This document shows positions 32,376 to 42,904 of a DNA stretch of 64,000 nt, piece by piece. Location: the NCBI GenBank assembly GCA_028571685.1, contig CM053158.1:56946001-57010000 (forward strand), written 5' to 3'. The notes under the pieces are model-generated. The model did no database searches. It was not told where the DNA came from and saw nothing but the letters and a program-made list of their open reading frames with translations. Numbering within the stretch: position 1 is the first letter of the stretch; every line of letters starts with the position of its first letter. Both the position numbers and the translations under genes were made by a program. Origin of the DNA: Heterohyrax brucei. Its lineage: Eukaryota; Chordata; Mammalia; Hyracoidea; Procaviidae.

Positions 32376-32421
32376 GGCTTCCAAGATGGCCAAGGCCAAG
32401 TGCCGTCGAGGCTTCCAAGAT
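32376..32421 (-). mobile_element. 22-bp SINE-tail insertion with perfect 12-bp TSD
   Basis: The inserted 22 bases (32388-32409) are the reversed terminal bases of the AfroSINE tail, including 'aagtgccgtcga'. The identical 12-mer ggcttccaagat flanks them at 32376-32387 and 32410-32421. It is an extremely 5'-truncated retrotransposition product. Confidence 0.85.
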
Positions 32422-32627
32422 ATTCAGGTGTAATTCAAATGGATTGTTTGACTACTGCAATCATATTTTAGGCAGTTTAGTAAAAACAAAATTTGTTTCT
32501 TCATTGTGCAGATAAATGGACTATAATATAGCTGTAATATCTGTTTTTGGGAGACTTTAAATTTTAGTGAAGGAACAGAAATTTATAAACAATTACAGAA
32601 TGATTTTGGAATGTTATCAGTGCTCTG

Positions 32628-32830
32628 AGGCTGTGCTGGCTGGCATAAGCAGTTTGCCCTTGATTGCTCAAGTAAAGACTGGCAGTTTGAGCCTGCCCAA
32701 CTGCACCATGGAACAGCAGTCAGGTGATCTACTTCCATCAAGATACAGATAAGAAAACCCTATAGAGCTGTTTTAGTATGATATACATGAGGATGCAATG
32801 CATTGGAATTGCTTGAGGTCAGTGGATTTG
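32628..32830 (+). mobile_element. AfroSINE, diverged
   Basis: Head-like 'gaggctgtgctggctggcat', 'cagtttgagcctgcccaact', 'ggtgatctacttccatcaag' and a decayed tail. Old copy. Confidence 0.65.
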
Positions 32831-32924
32831 ACTTGGGCTTTTCTTTCTTTTCTTTTTTAAATCAGTGTTATGAAGAAAATAAAAGAAAGCATTGAAATAG
32901 TGATCTGTGAGTAGGGGCGGGGCA

Positions 32925-33190
32925 CTGGTGGTCAGGAAAGGTATCTTTATGGAAGTGACATTTGTAATATGAATGCTAAACAGGTACAGGAAGATCAAAA
33001 GAAAGAGTGTTCCAAGTAGATGGAACATTTGAGTAATAGCCATGAGCTTGGTAGGTTTAAAGGACAGAAAGATAATCATGAAGCCTTGGGTGCTTGGGGA
33101 AGCAAAAGGAGATGAGGTTGAACAGATGGACAGGGTGTAAGATCTCACTGGCCCTGTGAGGGGCTTGGCTGGACGTTTTCAAAAGCAAAG
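32925..33190 (+). repeat. L2-like old repeat fragment
   Basis: 'gaaagagtgttccaagtaga' and 'taagatctcactggccctgt' recall the same old family as 28785-29049. Confidence 0.4.
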
Positions 33191-34282
33191 TGGTAGTAAA
33201 ACTTCCTGATAAAAATCAGTGCTTCACAGGTAACTCAAAGTGGACTGTCAAAATTTTAATTATTTTTGCCAATATTAAATGAATTTTCCTACTGTGCAAA
33301 ACTCTATCTCTTACAATAGTTGAATGTCACAGGTGTATTTTGGGGATATTTTGAAGACTTAAATATTGGTGCTCCTGGCAAATAATGTGAAAACAGTGGC
33401 TATATATTTAGCTATCAGGTTTCAGGTCTTTTACTGAAAATATAGAACCAAGAGAGCTCTGAGCATAAATACAGGCTTGCTCTTGGTGTTGGTTATTTCA
33501 TAACTATTCTTAGGTGCCAAATGTCTTCATCTTCACACGATTTATAGTAATGTAAGTAATGTGTAGGAGACTAACAAATCAAAATCTCATTTCAGATGTG
33601 TGGCACTAACGTTGTGTTGACTTATTGTTTCATGTGTTAGATTTCTGATAAAATTACTAAAATACTTTGAAAGGAATAACAGGAAGAAACAGTGTGGTGT
33701 CAGATATTCAGCTGTATGCACTTTCTTATTAATAAGGAATCATTAATAAATTCTTAATTGTGTTGAGCATATTAGAGTACCTCAGCTTATGAACACTGCA
33801 ATTTAAATTTTTTTGAAAGCAAAAGATGTAGAATTAGCATGATGCTTGTTAAAGAGGAAACAAAGGCAGACCAATTTCAGTTTTATTTATGATAGAGTTT
33901 TTTTTTCAGTATTAAAGATGTTCTCTCAATGATAAGCAGATGTGTAACACAGGAGCAGCTGCATGAAATTTTCATTTTTATGCATAAAATTGGAAACCCT
34001 AGACAGGGTTTATTGTATGTTATGGAAAATGAAATGATCTTTTCCTAGTCTGAACAGCTGTGTAAAACAGAATGATAACATCTTCTCCTGTCTCCAAGTG
34101 ACCATTTGTTTTTATGGAACTTGACAGGTAATTTATTAATTTTAAGAGGTTTGTTTTAGTGAATTCTGGCAAATGTACATGTAGGAGAGTTTAAGAAGAG
34201 ACTGCAGAACACTGCAGTTTTTTAGGCTATCCTTAAAGGTCTGGCAGAATCTTTAATTTTCTTGAATGATTTGAAATAGTTA
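33191..34282. other. Intron 2, AT-rich, no gene seen
   Basis: No recognised element. Confidence 0.4.
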
Positions 34283-34560
34283 CAGGCAGTCCCTGGGTTA
34301 CAGGCAAGTTCTCTTCCTAACTGTATCTGTAAGTCAGATTTGAAGGTAAGCTGATACAGGTACATATGTTTCCTATTTAGCTTTTAGTGCAAGAAAAGAT
34401 GCCAAACCTTTTCAGTGATATTAAAGATGCACATGCAGCAGATGAAGGTGATTCTGATGAAAAATTTCTTGCAAGTAGGAGTTGGTCCAGTCATTACAAA
34501 GTGAAAGCAAGTTTACTGCTGAGAATTTGCATTTCCACCCTAGATGTATTGAATTAGAAT
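34283..34560 (+). mobile_element. Tigger/pogo-like DNA transposon remnant
   Basis: The left end 'caggcagtccctgggttaca' and 'aactgtatctgtaagtcaga' look like a Tigger-type terminal region. One frame from about 34405 reads 'DEGDSDEKFLASRSW', similar to the CENP-B-type DNA-binding part of Tigger transposases (typically FLASRGWF). No intact transposase is present. Confidence 0.55.
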
Positions 34561-34582
34561 CTACATTTTATCACGATGCCCC

Positions 34583-34748
34583 AAACCAAAACCAAATTCG
34601 ATGCTGTCAAGTTGATTTCAACTCATAGTGACCCTATAGGATAGAGTTGAGCTGCTCCTTAGGGTTTCCAAGGAGCAGCCGATGGATTCAAACTACTAGC
34701 CTTTTATTTAGCCACTTAAGTTCTTAAGCATTGCTCTGCCAGGGCTCT
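34583..34748 (-). mobile_element. AfroSINE, minus orientation
   Basis: 'atgctgtcaagttgatttca', 'agtgaccctataggatagag' and 'gctctgccagggctc'. Confidence 0.9.
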
Positions 34749-35044
34749 GTAAGGTCCCCAGGCAATTCTTAAGTATAAATAAAAATCATCTGGGGATCAG
34801 ATTAAACTGTGGACTCGGATTCAGTATATCTGGGGATGGCAGCCAATTTTTAGCAGAGGGTAAAACCTGAACAAACTGGTTTGAAACCCTGAAATTGGCA
34901 TACCATTAAAAGGAAATATAAGTTGTCCATGAATTGGATGTTTGTATCCCAGACTTAGTGCATATAAAGATAGTTATGAACGTATGACAGCATAGGAACC
35001 ATCATGGTTTTATTGACACTCATTCACTTTGGTTCTGGCTAAAT

Positions 35045-35255
35045 GTAGGAATGATGTAAACGGTTTACATGCAACTGCTAACCAAAAGTTGGTAGCTCGA
35101 ACCCACCCAGGGAATGGTATCGTGAAGGGAAGGCCTGGCAGTCTGCTTCTGTTAGTATTATAGCCAAGATAACACTGTGTAACAGTTCTGCTCTGCAAAA
35201 ACAACATGGAGTAGCCATGAATCAGAATTGCTTTCATGGCAACAGATTTTTCTTA
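35045..35255 (+). mobile_element. AfroSINE
   Basis: 'caactgctaaccaaaagttg' and a good B-box-like 'gctcgaacccaccc', 'ggcagtctgcttctgtta', then the tail 'catgaatcagaattgctttc'. It forms an inverted pair with 35297-35492. Confidence 0.88.
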
Positions 35256-35296
35256 AAATTATTTTTAATGTTCAATTAAGAAAAACATATCAGACC

Positions 35297-35492
35297 AGTT
35301 GCCATGAAGTTGATTCTCATGACACCTCTGTGTGTCAGAGTAGAACTGCACACTGTAAGGGTTTCAGTGGCTGATTTTTGGGCAGTAGGTCACCAGGCTG
35401 TTCTTCGGAGGCATCTATAGGTGGACCTGAACTTTCAGCCTCTCAGTTAGCAGAGCAGTGAATTAACTGTTTGTACCACCAGGGACTCCACA
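35297..35492 (-). mobile_element. AfroSINE, long form, minus orientation
   Basis: 'agttgccatgaagttgattc', 'gtcaccaggctgttcttcgg' and the reversed head 'gtaccaccagggactcc'. Confidence 0.88.
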
Positions 35493-36264
35493 GTTAAGAA
35501 AAGATCTATTTAATTTGTTTTTGTTCATTGTCATTTCATGTTTCTACTGTCTTTTTAGTATAAAAACTAAATGTAAAAAATGAGGGTGATCTGCTTTTTG
35601 AAATCAGTCGTGTTCTATTTCAGCTGTCACTGCACTTTCCTGGGGTCCTTCTGGCATTTTCTTAAATCTTGGAGAAGATGTCAGCTCTTTTTCACATTCA
35701 TTTGTCATTTTTAAGGTTTCGTTGAGTTACCCACACTGAATGCAGAATGATAAGAAACGCCTTGGTTATTATGCCGACTGTGGGAATTCTTTATGATAGG
35801 CCCTTACTCATGTCTTAGTACTTTATTAAGCCAGCTTAGGGCCTTGTTTTTAGCCAGGTACAGCAGGCAGCTGGAAACCGTCCTACCTGTTTCCATTTGG
35901 GAGCTTAAATATTTTTTAAGATGAGTGATAATGCTGGGCATCATTGCTCTATGTCTGTCTCTCAGACACTGAATGATGCAAGGACCCTCAATCACTGGAG
36001 CTCAGCTTCTCAATCTGTGAAATTAACTTTATATTTCTTTTTCTGCTTCATTAAAATGTTGTTAGAAAAGTGAATGGATGCAATGACTGTTGATTGGATG
36101 ACTGTAGCCAGGTCTGTCTTTTCAGAGTTCAAGGCTTGATAAATTAAAAATGGTGTTGGTTGTTGTTGGCTCTCGTTGGTGATGGCTGTCTCATAGTTAT
36201 GATGATAATGATGATGATACGGTAATGATAAAGAAGAACTGCCATCATAATAATGAAGGGCTGG
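35493..36264. other. Intron 2, no gene seen
   Basis: No recognised element. Confidence 0.4.
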
Positions 36265-36400
36265 CTGCTTAGAATAGTGGCTAAGTAGTGGACCCCAAAG
36301 CCAGACTGCCTTGTTTCTCATTCCTGCGCTGTCACTGACTCGTTGTATGACCTTGGCTAAATTATTGAAACTTGTGAACCCAGTCCATGTCCAGGTTGAG
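36265..36400 (+). repeat. MIR SINE
   Basis: 'gaatagtggctaagtagtgg', 'gccagactgccttgtttctc' and 'atgaccttggctaaattatt' follow MIR order. Confidence 0.65.
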
Positions 36401-37689
36401 GTTTGAGTCTTCATGTGTTTGAGCTTGTGTTACTAACGGCCACACTGTGCTGCCTTCAGAACATAAAGAGAAACAAAAGCCAGTGCATGTTCTAGAGCAT
36501 TTCAGGTCATCTAACAAAGCATCTAACAAATAGGAAAACCAGTGATACTCTTTTCTTCTTTATTTAAAATATTCATTAGATAAAAAAGGTCCCATGGAGT
36601 CATGAACGTCAGATCAATTGGGAAAGACAGATTAATCGACTGCCTGAGGACTGAAATAGGCATGTTGAACTCTCCTGCAGAGCTTGCTTGCTTCTGAGCT
36701 CTTGAAATCAATGAATCACATTATTATTAATCAATCTCCTTTTTTTTTTTTTTTTTTTTTTTATAATAAATCACCTCATTTGCAAAAAGGGGATTTTTGT
36801 CTCATGCATTTTAGGTTGTTTTGGGGGCTTGCTGAGAAATTGAACAACAGTTTTCTGAGGTTAACATGTTATTTCCTGAACTCTGAAGATTCTGGATTGT
36901 GAAATTGGTGGTAGGCAATTTGGCAGTAGTCAGGAAACAGCCACTCTTGATTGTCAGCAGTAGCAGCCTTTGTGGAAATTACTCAGAGTACAAGTAGGGT
37001 AGCCTCTACTCATTAACAGACACAGCCTAATCCCCAGAGTGGACATAATGGTTGCTTTTGGAAGTATATTGCAATTTCTTTAACCACACCAGTGTTCCTG
37101 ATAAAGTGGGAGTGATTTTTTGCTAGTTTAGGGTATTTCTTGGTTGATGTTGGTATTGCTTTACAAATGTAGAGGAAGATCTATTGTGGAAATAAATGAA
37201 ATGAACTGTGACTCTTATTGGACACTGGAGGGACCCTGGAGGGAGAGTGGCAAGCAGAGAGAAAGAGAAGGAGAGAGAACATTTCAGTCTGGCAGTGATT
37301 TGTGGATTCTTAGTGTGGTCAGCTATTATATTCCAGTAGCTTATTGACCTCCATCCCAGTGGCAGCTGGAGAAAGATGATAGAGTAGCCTTGCTCAGAAG
37401 AATGTCCTTTGCTTGCTCTCTAGGTATCACAGTGCCCAACTTTGACTGATTTTTAGTGTGATCATTTTTCATTGCATTGTCCCTTACCCCATAGGGGAGC
37501 AGCAGGGTCCAAACCTCCTGGTCCAGACCATATTGCTTCAGAACAGATTTGACAAAGCTAGGTTCAAAGCAGTGATAGGTTATTTCAGGGAGTTGGGTTT
37601 GTGGGGTAAATTGAAAAGTTCCTCAGTTAGGAGTGTGCCAGAATTAGTCAGGGATAGTAAGGAGGACTATAATATGGCAAGAACATGCT
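36401..37689. other. Intron 2, no gene seen
   Basis: Contains a long poly(T) run at 36740-36762. No exon or recognised repeat otherwise. Confidence 0.4.
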
Positions 37690-37835
37690 AGAACAAAAGT
37701 GAACAGTAAGAAATGGGTCAGAACGATGTACAGGAATATAGATCATCTAGGACCTTGGAAGCAGTCAGAGGGATGCTGACTTTTAATTTGTGTGAAATGG
37801 GAAACCATTTTGCAGGGTTTTTTTTTGTTTGTTTG
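37690..37835 (+). repeat. L2-like old repeat fragment
   Basis: 'catctaggaccttggaagca' and 'gaaatgggaaaccattttgc' belong to the old family; 39600-39770 appears to continue it after intervening insertions. Confidence 0.45.
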
Positions 37836-37839
37836 TTTT

Positions 37840-38640
37840 AATTTTCTAACAGGCTTATTATGATATATTTTACCTGTAATAAAATTCAGCAATTTTAATT
37901 ATATATTCAGTAGTTCTCAGTAAATTTACTAATATATGTAACGAGAATTCAGTTTTAGGACATTTTTACCCCTCTAGTAGTAGTCATCATATGTATATAT
38001 AGATACATATCGAGATATACACACACACACACACATATATGTATCCAAACCTTTTGCTGTCTGGTTCATTCTGACTCATAGTGACCCTATAGGACAGAGT
38101 AGAACTACTCCAGTAGAGTTTCCAAGAAGCACCTGGTAAATCTGAACTGCCAACCTTTTGGTTAGCAGGTGCAGCTCTTAACCACTGTGCCACCAGGATG
38201 TGTGCATGCATGCGTGCGTGTGTGTGTGTATGTGTATGTGTATTTAATCCCCTTCCTATCCCCAGCCCGAGACTATCATTAATCAATTTTCTGTCCCTTA
38301 TTTGCCTTTTCTAGATATTTTATGTAAATGGAATCATACAACATTTTATGTAAATAGAATCATACAATGTGTGTGACTTCTTTCACCTAGTGTATTGTTT
38401 TTAGATTTGTTCATGTCGTTGCATGAATGAATACGTGGGTTGTTCTTTGTATTGCTGAATAGCACTTCATTGTTTGGATAATGCCACCTTTTGTCTGTCC
38501 ATTCACCAGCTGGCAGATGTTTAGGTTGTTTAGAATTTTTTACTACTGTGATGACTGCTGCTAATGAACATTTGTGGGCCAGTCTTTTTGTGCACACATA
38601 GTCTCATTTTACAGGTGGAGTTTTGGCTCTGACCTTTCCC
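37840..38640 (-). mobile_element. Old L1 (L1M-like) 3' region, minus orientation
   Basis: 'ggcttattatgatatatttt', 'gtaaatggaatcatacaac', 'tttcacctagtgtattg' and 'ttgctgaatagcacttcatt' are reversed old L1 3' sequence. It contains a microsatellite-flanked AfroSINE. Confidence 0.75.
38019..38243 (-). mobile_element. AfroSINE between (CA)n and (TG)n tracts
   Basis: The SINE proper is about 38042-38200, with reversed tail 'gaccctataggacagagtag' and reversed head 'cactgtgccaccaggatgtg'. A CA tract (38019-38034) precedes it and a TG/GCGTG-rich tract (38200-38240) follows, so the flanks can pair with each other. Confidence 0.85.
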
Positions 38641-38711
38641 CTGCGTTTAAACTCATTAAAATGTTACATTATGTGAGAAAAGAGAGTTTGCAAATGTAAT
38701 TAAAGTTACTG

Positions 38712-39183
38712 TCTTAGACTGGGTTTTATAGAGAGCAAAACCAGTAAAGCGTATAAACATATAGAAATATTTATACCAAGGAAATGGCTCACATGATTGG
38801 ACAGCCTGGAACATCCTGAGTGTGCATCAGGATGGAGGCTTCTCTTGACTTATGTAGCCACAAGGGTTAGCTAACCCCAAATCTGCAGATCGGAGAACAG
38901 GACTCCCTCTCTTAGGCTTTGAAGATTGATGAATTCTCAGATCTAGAGAGAAGCTCAAGTCCCAAGAACAAAAAGTCAAATAAACAAGAGACAGCCATAG
39001 GATCCAGAGCAAGCAAAAATGCAGAACTTCTGCTTATATACAGATACAGGCCACGTATCCAAGGAAACTCCCTTCAAACTGATGGACTACTCACAGCAGA
39101 TGCAATTATGGGAGTGGTCACATATAAAGACAGAGAATCATGGTCCAGCCAGTTCACACACAGCTCTCACCATCACAGTAACT
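38712..39183 (-). mobile_element. MLT-like LTR, minus orientation
   Basis: 'gactgggttttatagagagc' near the left and 'cacagctctcaccatcacag' at the right match the ends of the LTR at 29050. Confidence 0.6.
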
Positions 39184-39214
39184 GATCATTGGCCTTAAGA
39201 TAGGATGATTGTCT

Positions 39215-39592
39215 TCAGTTAACTCACTGTAATCATAAAGAGATATAGCAGAGAAGCCAGAGAAATTTGGAGTATGAAAGGATTTGATGCTGTGTTGTTG
39301 GCTTGTGGATGAAAGAGTCATGTGTCAAGGAAACAGGGAGATTAACATTAATGCTGTAAAGAACAGAATTCTGTTGATAACCACTGAGTTTGAAAGAGGG
39401 CCCTGCCTCCAAATGACAGTCACAGTTCTAGTTAGTAACTTGATTTTAGCCTGGAGTAAACCTTAAGCAGAGAAGCCAGACGTGCCTTGCAAGACTTCTC
39501 ACCTATAGAAACTGTGAGGTAATAAATGAGTCTAGCTTTAAAACATGACAGTTTCGGTAATCTATTACAGCAGCAGTAGAAAACTAATACAG
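39215..39592 (+). mobile_element. MaLR-type LTR, plus orientation, 3' part
   Basis: It ends with the characteristic 'aactgtgaggtaataaatga', then 'cagcagtagaaaactaatac'. It lies just past an LTR of opposite orientation. Confidence 0.6.
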
Positions 39593-39599
39593 GTAGATC

Positions 39600-39770
39600 T
39601 ACATTTAATACTTGAAGAAACTGCAGCGGTTTTGAGCAGAGGAGTGACATGATGTCTTAAAAGGATGCTCTGGCTGTGCTGAGATCAGCCTTTAGAAGGG
39701 CCAAGGGCCCTGAAATCAGGATAAGATTGTGTATGAAAAGGGGCATCTGGAGTGGGTTTGGTCTCCTGCC
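39600..39770 (+). repeat. L2-like old repeat fragment
   Basis: 'gcggttttgagcagaggagt' and 'aggatgctctggctgtgctg' are typical of the old family; it probably continues 37690-37835. Confidence 0.5.
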
Positions 39771-40087
39771 AGAGGTCAGGTGGCATGGCAGGAGGCAGTG
39801 TGGCAGGAGGTGGTGGTAGATTCCAGCGCCCCTTGCTTGGTCTCAGGTGGAGGCTGAATCATTGGGAAAAGAGTGAGGGATACGCTGGTGAAAGCTGCTG
39901 GAAGATACTGTCCTTTAATCTTTGCTTATAAATAAACATCTGTTTTCCACCAAGACAGTGTGGTTACTGGTGGGTAGTGATGGAAGCATAACAGAAGAAC
40001 ACCGAACCCCAAAATGAATAGACTAACAAAGTTGCTTTGTAGGAGAATCATAGTGACTGATGAATCAAAATGTGGAGGTGGGGTTGT

Positions 40088-40292
40088 TGGTGTGTGCTGT
40101 CCAGTCAGTTCCAACTCATTGTGACCCTATAGGACAGAGTAAAACTGTCATACACACAGAGTTTCCTAGGCTGTGTCTTTGTGAAAGCAGACTGCCACAT
40201 CTTTCTCCTGTAGAGCATCTGATGGATTTGAACCAGTGATCTTTAGGTTATCAGCCTGACATTTTAACCACTGTGCTGCGAGTGCTCCTTAG
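40088..40292 (-). mobile_element. AfroSINE, long form, minus orientation
   Basis: 'tgctgtccagtcagttccaa', 'cacatctttctcctgtagag' and 'ccactgtgctgcgagtgctc'. Confidence 0.9.
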
Positions 40293-40809
40293 GGCGATAG
40301 GGTAGAGAATATCGTTTTACAGAAATCCTCTGTTTAGAAATGTGATGTATTAATATGTCATGCATTTTGTACACGTCCCCTAATAATTGCTATTGAGTAT
40401 TAAGCAGAAAACATTCATAGGGCACACATGGCTTGATTTGACCTCAGACTGAACAGACCTCCTCATTTGGCTTCCTCATTGGGTTATGGAAAGTTAGTGT
40501 TCAGCTCTCCAAGTTTTGTGGAGCTGATAATGATTTGTTCACAGACTCATCATTTCCATCTATTAAATGTGCATCTGATGACTAACCATATTGGTAGGAG
40601 CTTCTTTAAATATCTTTGGATCTTTGCATACACAGTGTTCTTCCTTCCCTTTTATCCTTTACTACATACTTTTTAGGCTAATCCTTCAAGAAACTTCTTC
40701 GACCTTCTGTATTTTAACTAGGTGTCACTTTGATGTGCTGCTGTCCTAGTCACCTAGTCACATACTATTTTGTTTTCATCTGACTCCCTAACTTGATTTT
40801 GGATAGTTT
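40293..40809. other. Intron 2, no gene seen
   Basis: No recognised element. Confidence 0.4.
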
Positions 40810-41640
40810 TTTTCAATGATGATTAATTGGAAGTATACAAACCAACTCAATTTTGCATAACCGCCTCCCTACAGCTCTATCTACTCTCCTCACCTTGTGA
40901 CAGCACACTCTTCCTTTTCATTCTTTACTACTAGTATCCTCTTAATGAACACCTGTCCCCTCCTCTCCAACCTCGCCTCTCCCCACTAGAAAGAAACCGA
41001 TAGGACAGCCTCCTGTAACTGTATGAAACCGTAAAGTACACACACCATGTGCTTACTTTGTGTCCCTGAGTCCAGTCCATTCTTTGTCTGAAGTGTTGAC
41101 CTCAGTTCTGGTTTCAGGTCTGGGCCAGCAGCAAGTCTAAGGATCATGTTCCCAGGGGACCCTCCAGGTTGTTGGACTGTCAGTTCTGGTCTTTTAGTAG
41201 AGTTCTTGATCTGCACACCTCTTTTTTGCATGCTAAGTCAGGGATTCCACATTGTGTCTCTTATCAAGGCTGTCTGTGGTGTTGGCCAGGCACCATCTGG
41301 TTCTTCTGATCTCATGCTGATGTAGTCTCGCAATCATATGGGTCCTTCTGTCTCCTGGGCTCATTTTTCCTTGTGTCTTTGATATTCTAGGTCATCATCT
41401 GTTGCAGGTAGGTTGGGACAAGTTGAGGTTCCTCAAATGGCAGCTTCCTTGCTTTAAAGACCCAAGACACCATTCACCAATATGGAGTGCATAAGACTCT
41501 CTTAGCAAAAGATTAGTTATGCCAACTGACCTTGATGTCCCCTGAAAACATGATCCCTAGACCCCTGTCCCCGCTACTCCAGTCTTTGAAATGTTGGGTT
41601 GAATTTAGAAAACCCTTTAGTTTATGGTGTAGTCTAAAAG
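40810..41640 (-). mobile_element. L1 3' UTR, 5'-truncated, minus orientation
   Basis: It opens 'attggaagtatacaaaccaa', followed by 'ctcctcaccttgtgacagca', and includes 'taggatagagttg'-free but otherwise typical 3' UTR text such as 'catctggttcttctgatctc'. The order matches 45815-46625 and 59115-59232. Confidence 0.85.
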
Positions 41641-41769
41641 TTCAGGGCTAAACATTCAGCATTGCATTGCTCATAGAAAGCACTTGCCACAGGTAAGTGC
41701 TGCATGATTTTGATGGAATTGAACAAACAAAAATCAGCTATTGTCTTGCATGCCCTCCACTTTTAAAAA

Positions 41770-41950
41770 ATTGTTAGTGTCTGTCAAGTTGATTACAACT
41801 CATAGTGAACCCACAAGTACAGAGTAGAACTGAACCCCATAGGGTTTTCAAGGCTGGAATCTTTTGGAAGCAAATGATCGGGCCTGTGTTCCAAGGCTCT
41901 ATAGGTGAGTTTCAACCACAACCTTTCGGTTAGTAGTTGAGTGCATGTAA
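41770..41950 (-). mobile_element. AfroSINE, minus orientation
   Basis: 'tgtctgtcaagttgattaca', 'gaactgaaccccataggg' and 'caaccacaacctttcggtta'. The reversed head is cut short. Confidence 0.85.
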
Positions 41951-42904
41951 TCTCTTAGAGAAAGTGTCCAGAGAAGTCATCATGTCTCTGACAGATATTC
42001 CAGTCCTCTTGACAAGCAAATGCAGCATAAGAAAGTGCATAGTATTGATCAGAGGGATGCTGGGCTACGTCTGGTCACTAACATCCTTTCCAGTGTAAAG
42101 CAAATTGCCTTATATTAATTGCTTTTGGTTTTGGGAAGTTTTAATTTGGCTGCATTTTGGAGTTTGTTCTTGAGAAAGGGCAGCCCTGGAAAAGCCTAAA
42201 AAATGTGTTAGCCGGCATTGCCTCACAAGCCTTAGTAACTCCATCTGCATCAGTGCACAGAGACATGTAAGTAAGTACGAAATGTGTTTATCATAAAAAG
42301 GGCTAAACATCCATGTGTTTGGAGGATGCAGTGCTCTTTAGAGGAAGTTAGCATGGCTGACCATGCAGGGCACCATGGAAGGAGAGCTCTTGATTTCAGG
42401 AACACAAATTTACCAAAAAGAGGAGATCATGTTTTCAGAGGGTTTTGTCCAGGCTTCCCATTCACATGCCCATAATTTTCTATAAATAGTTCAATTCTAT
42501 TTGACATTTATTGTGTTGCACTTGACATTTCCAGTGCAATAGATATTTTTTCCCCTGACAACTTGGTTATGAAATTATGATTAACACTCTCTAGAGGTCA
42601 GCACAATTGGCTTCAAAACTGACCCATAGCAGGTTTTGGAAGTTGATCCAGCTCCAGATTTTGTGACCTGCAATAGCATCCACACCATAGATGTAGAAGT
42701 GATACTAATAATTAATCAAGGGAAGATATCCACTAGTGGTCAGAGTCTGAGGCTTCATTGTTTTGGATGAGAACTGTTGTCTCTCACAGTTCTTCTCACA
42801 GGGATGAGGAGGCACTCAGCTAATACTGAGTCAATGAATATATGTAGCCTCTTTGAAGATATATCTTTTATTACCTTGTATTTTATTTTTTAGCACTTTT
42901 TTCT
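41951..42904. other. Intron 2, no gene seen
   Basis: No recognised repeat or exon. Confidence 0.4.

Noticed and set aside
36010-36414. 134-codon open stretch on the minus strand.
   Set aside because: It overlaps a MIR SINE and has low-complexity His/Tyr runs from ATG-rich repeats. No domain is visible.
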